Below, piece after piece: positions 12,658 to 13,991 of a DNA stretch of 13,991 nucleotides. The notes under the pieces are model-generated. The model saw only the letters and a list, made by a program, of their open reading frames with translations. It was not told the origin of the DNA and made no database searches. This DNA comes from CANHEE01 sp043777755 (lineage in GTDB: Bacteria > Bacteroidota > Bacteroidia > Chitinophagales > Saprospiraceae). The stretch lies in contig JAYWHK010000037.1 of NCBI GenBank assembly GCA_043777755.1, forward strand, positions 1 through 13,991. Direction: 5' to 3'. Each line of letters begins with the position of its first letter. Positions within the stretch are counted from its first letter, which is position 1. The position numbers were made by a program, and so were the translations under genes.

Positions 12658-13991
12658 TTAATCCATCACAACAACCTTTTGCGTTTTTATTTTGTCCTCA
12701 AATTGTAGCGTAACAAAATAAATCCCTTTGCTCAAATGCGACATTCCAAGTTCTAATTCCGTTTGGTGTTCGCCTTCTTCGTAAGGCGCATCAAGGATAA
12801 CATATTTTTTCATGCCGCTTGCGTCAGAAAGACTGATTTTTACATTTCCTGCTTTCGGAATAGAAAAAGTAATCGTTCCGTGGTCAGTAAGTGGATTAGG
12901 GCTTACTTGCAAGCCTAACTCTTTGCTGCCACTTGCTTCGGTGGTATTCGTTGTTGCCGTAGATTTTACATTGTAGGTTTTCCAATCAATGCTCCAGTAG
13001 GCTTCTGCCAAAATCTGATTTGTCGTTTTATTACTTGTAGAAGTTGGTGCTGTCGTACAAACTCTTACACATGAGAGAGGCGTTACTGCATAACAACCAT
13101 TATAATAAACCTCTGCAAAATATCCACCAATGGTTGTTGGCGTGTGAAAAACTGATGTAGCACTTGGGATATTATTTGATGATGATGTATAGCAACTATT
13201 ATAGCCTTTTTTAAACCACTGATAACCTATTGGCAAACCATAAGCCACAATTTCCATTTGTTGATTTAGACAATTTCCAACAATGATCGCATAAGGATAT
13301 AGGCTCAATGTTAAAAGCTCTGAATTAACAGTATTGCAAATACCTGTCACTTTGCAATAATAAACGCCAGGTGTTGATACATTACTCAATACGCTTTGAT
13401 TGCCATTTGGAACTGCCGTAGTTGTTCCATTTGATAGAGTCGTGTACCATTGATATTGTAAGTTAGAACCTGTTGCATTGCAAGTCAGCGTTGCATTGAG
13501 AGCTGTACCAAGACAAACACTATACGTGCCTGAAACTACAGCACTTGTAATCGCAGCGGCTTGTCCAAGGAAAACAACTACTGCATCACTTGCTGTACAG
13601 CCGTTGGCAGCAGTAACAGTAACGGTATAAGTCGTTGTTGTCGTTGGACTTACTAAATTATTAGCTGTCGTAACGTTATTGCTCCAAAGGTAAGAAACTC
13701 CTCCCGTTGCAACCAATGCGGCATTGCCTGTCGTACAGTTCACCGTCACGTCATTTCCTGCGGAAGCTGTCGGAGGTGTTTTATCAACCGTTATAATTTT
13801 AGAATCAGTTGCAGTACAACCGCTTGGCATAGTGATAGTAACCGTATAAGTCGTTGTAGATGGAGGATTTACAGTTGCGCCTTGTGTTGCACCATTGCTC
13901 CAAGCAAAAGAACCATTCGCTGTACCAGTAGCATTTAAAACAGTGTTTATGTTTGTACAGTTAATTGTGACATCAGCACCAGCATTGACTG
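12658..13991 (-). CDS. T9SS-sorted protein with PKD-like repeats (partial, N terminus outside window)
   Basis: This is the C-terminal part of a secreted protein whose start lies beyond position 13991; about 443 residues are visible. An internal ATG at 13830 is not the start, because the frame stays open and repeat-like to the edge. The first two units are PKD-like repeats of about 73-74 residues, with the pattern AGADVTINC / AGNDVTVNC, YTVTIT / YTVTVT, GCTATD / GCTASD. The matching DNA (about 13621 and 13840) is also repeated. An Ig-like unit (CLGTALNATL... YQWYTTL... GVYYCKVTG) and a cysteine-containing region follow. The last 85 residues are a type A T9SS sorting domain (SPNPL, VKISLSDASG, GIYFVTLQF, TQKVVVMD). 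The protein is probably anchored at the cell surface; the binding target is unknown. Repeats of this type are common in very large adhesins, so the full gene may be long. The terminator at 12601-12637 follows. Confidence 0.88.
   Translation of the reverse strand, partial: VNAGADVTINCTNINTVLNATGTANGSFAWSNGATQGATVNPPSTTTYTVTITMPSGCTATDSKIITVDKTPPTASAGNDVTVNCTTGNAALVATGGVSYLWSNNVTTANNLVSPTTTTTYTVTVTAANGCTASDAVVVFLGQAAAITSAVVSGTYSVCLGTALNATLTCNATGSNLQYQWYTTLSNGTTTAVPNGNQSVLSNVSTPGVYYCKVTGICNTVNSELLTLSLYPYAIIVGNCLNQQMEIVAYGLPIGYQWFKKGYNSCYTSSSNNIPSATSVFHTPTTIGGYFAEVYYNGCYAVTPLSCVRVCTTAPTSTSNKTTNQILAEAYWSIDWKTYNVKSTATTNTTEASGSKELGLQVSPNPLTDHGTITFSIPKAGNVKISLSDASGMKKYVILDAPYEEGEHQTELELGMSHLSKGIYFVTLQFEDKIKTQKVVVMD

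Noticed and set aside
12658..13830. Treating ATG at 13830 as the real start of the last gene
   Set aside because: The frame is open through to 13989 and encodes another PKD-like unit, and no signal peptide follows that ATG, so the gene is cut by the window edge.

Overview
The window looks like part of a low-GC Bacteroidota chromosome. Four things suggest this: AT-rich leaders with no Shine-Dalgarno sequence, promoter -7 boxes of the TAnnTTTG type, two secreted proteins with type IX secretion (T9SS) C-terminal sorting domains, and a BshC enzyme for bacillithiol synthesis. The content fits a Cytophagia/Saprospiria/Chitinophagia-type organism, but I cannot place it more precisely.

Layout, left to right. 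A large T9SS-sorted surface protein (414-2642, +) is followed by a strong terminator. Two tRNA genes, Ser(GCT) then Pro(TGG), lie on the minus strand with their own promoter and terminator. A small secreted protein with two PKD/Ig-like domains (3343-3924, -) is divergent from an exported M1-family zinc metallopeptidase (4257-6086, +). Two tandem copies of a 55-bp intergenic repeat separate the peptidase from a small exported protein of unknown function that appears to start at TTG (6274-6834, +). An inverted copy of the same repeat lies at 2676-2719. An OmpR-type response regulator (6999-7682) overlaps bshC (7682-9277) by one base, with no sensor kinase nearby.

From 9350 to 12325 all genes are on the minus strand and make a cluster that looks devoted to metals in the cell envelope. 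In transcription order these are a cysteine-rich exported protein with its own terminator, an outer-membrane beta-barrel-like protein, an exported protein with two HMA domains, and a lipoprotein combining an NHL propeller with a C-terminal heavy-metal-binding domain. Beside it (12376-12543, -) is a 55-codon remnant of an RsuA/RluB/RluE-type pseudouridine synthase. The window ends inside a second T9SS-sorted protein with PKD-like repeats (12658 to beyond 13991, -).

Working together: the metal cluster plausibly binds, senses or moves thiophilic metals such as copper or mercury at the envelope. The convergent response regulator/bshC pair would supply the main low-molecular-weight thiol, which also buffers metals and oxidants. 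This link is an inference from adjacency. The most unusual items are the regulator-bshC coupling, the propeller/metal-domain lipoprotein, the cysteine-rich exported protein, the unlisted pseudogene remnant and the dispersed intergenic repeat.
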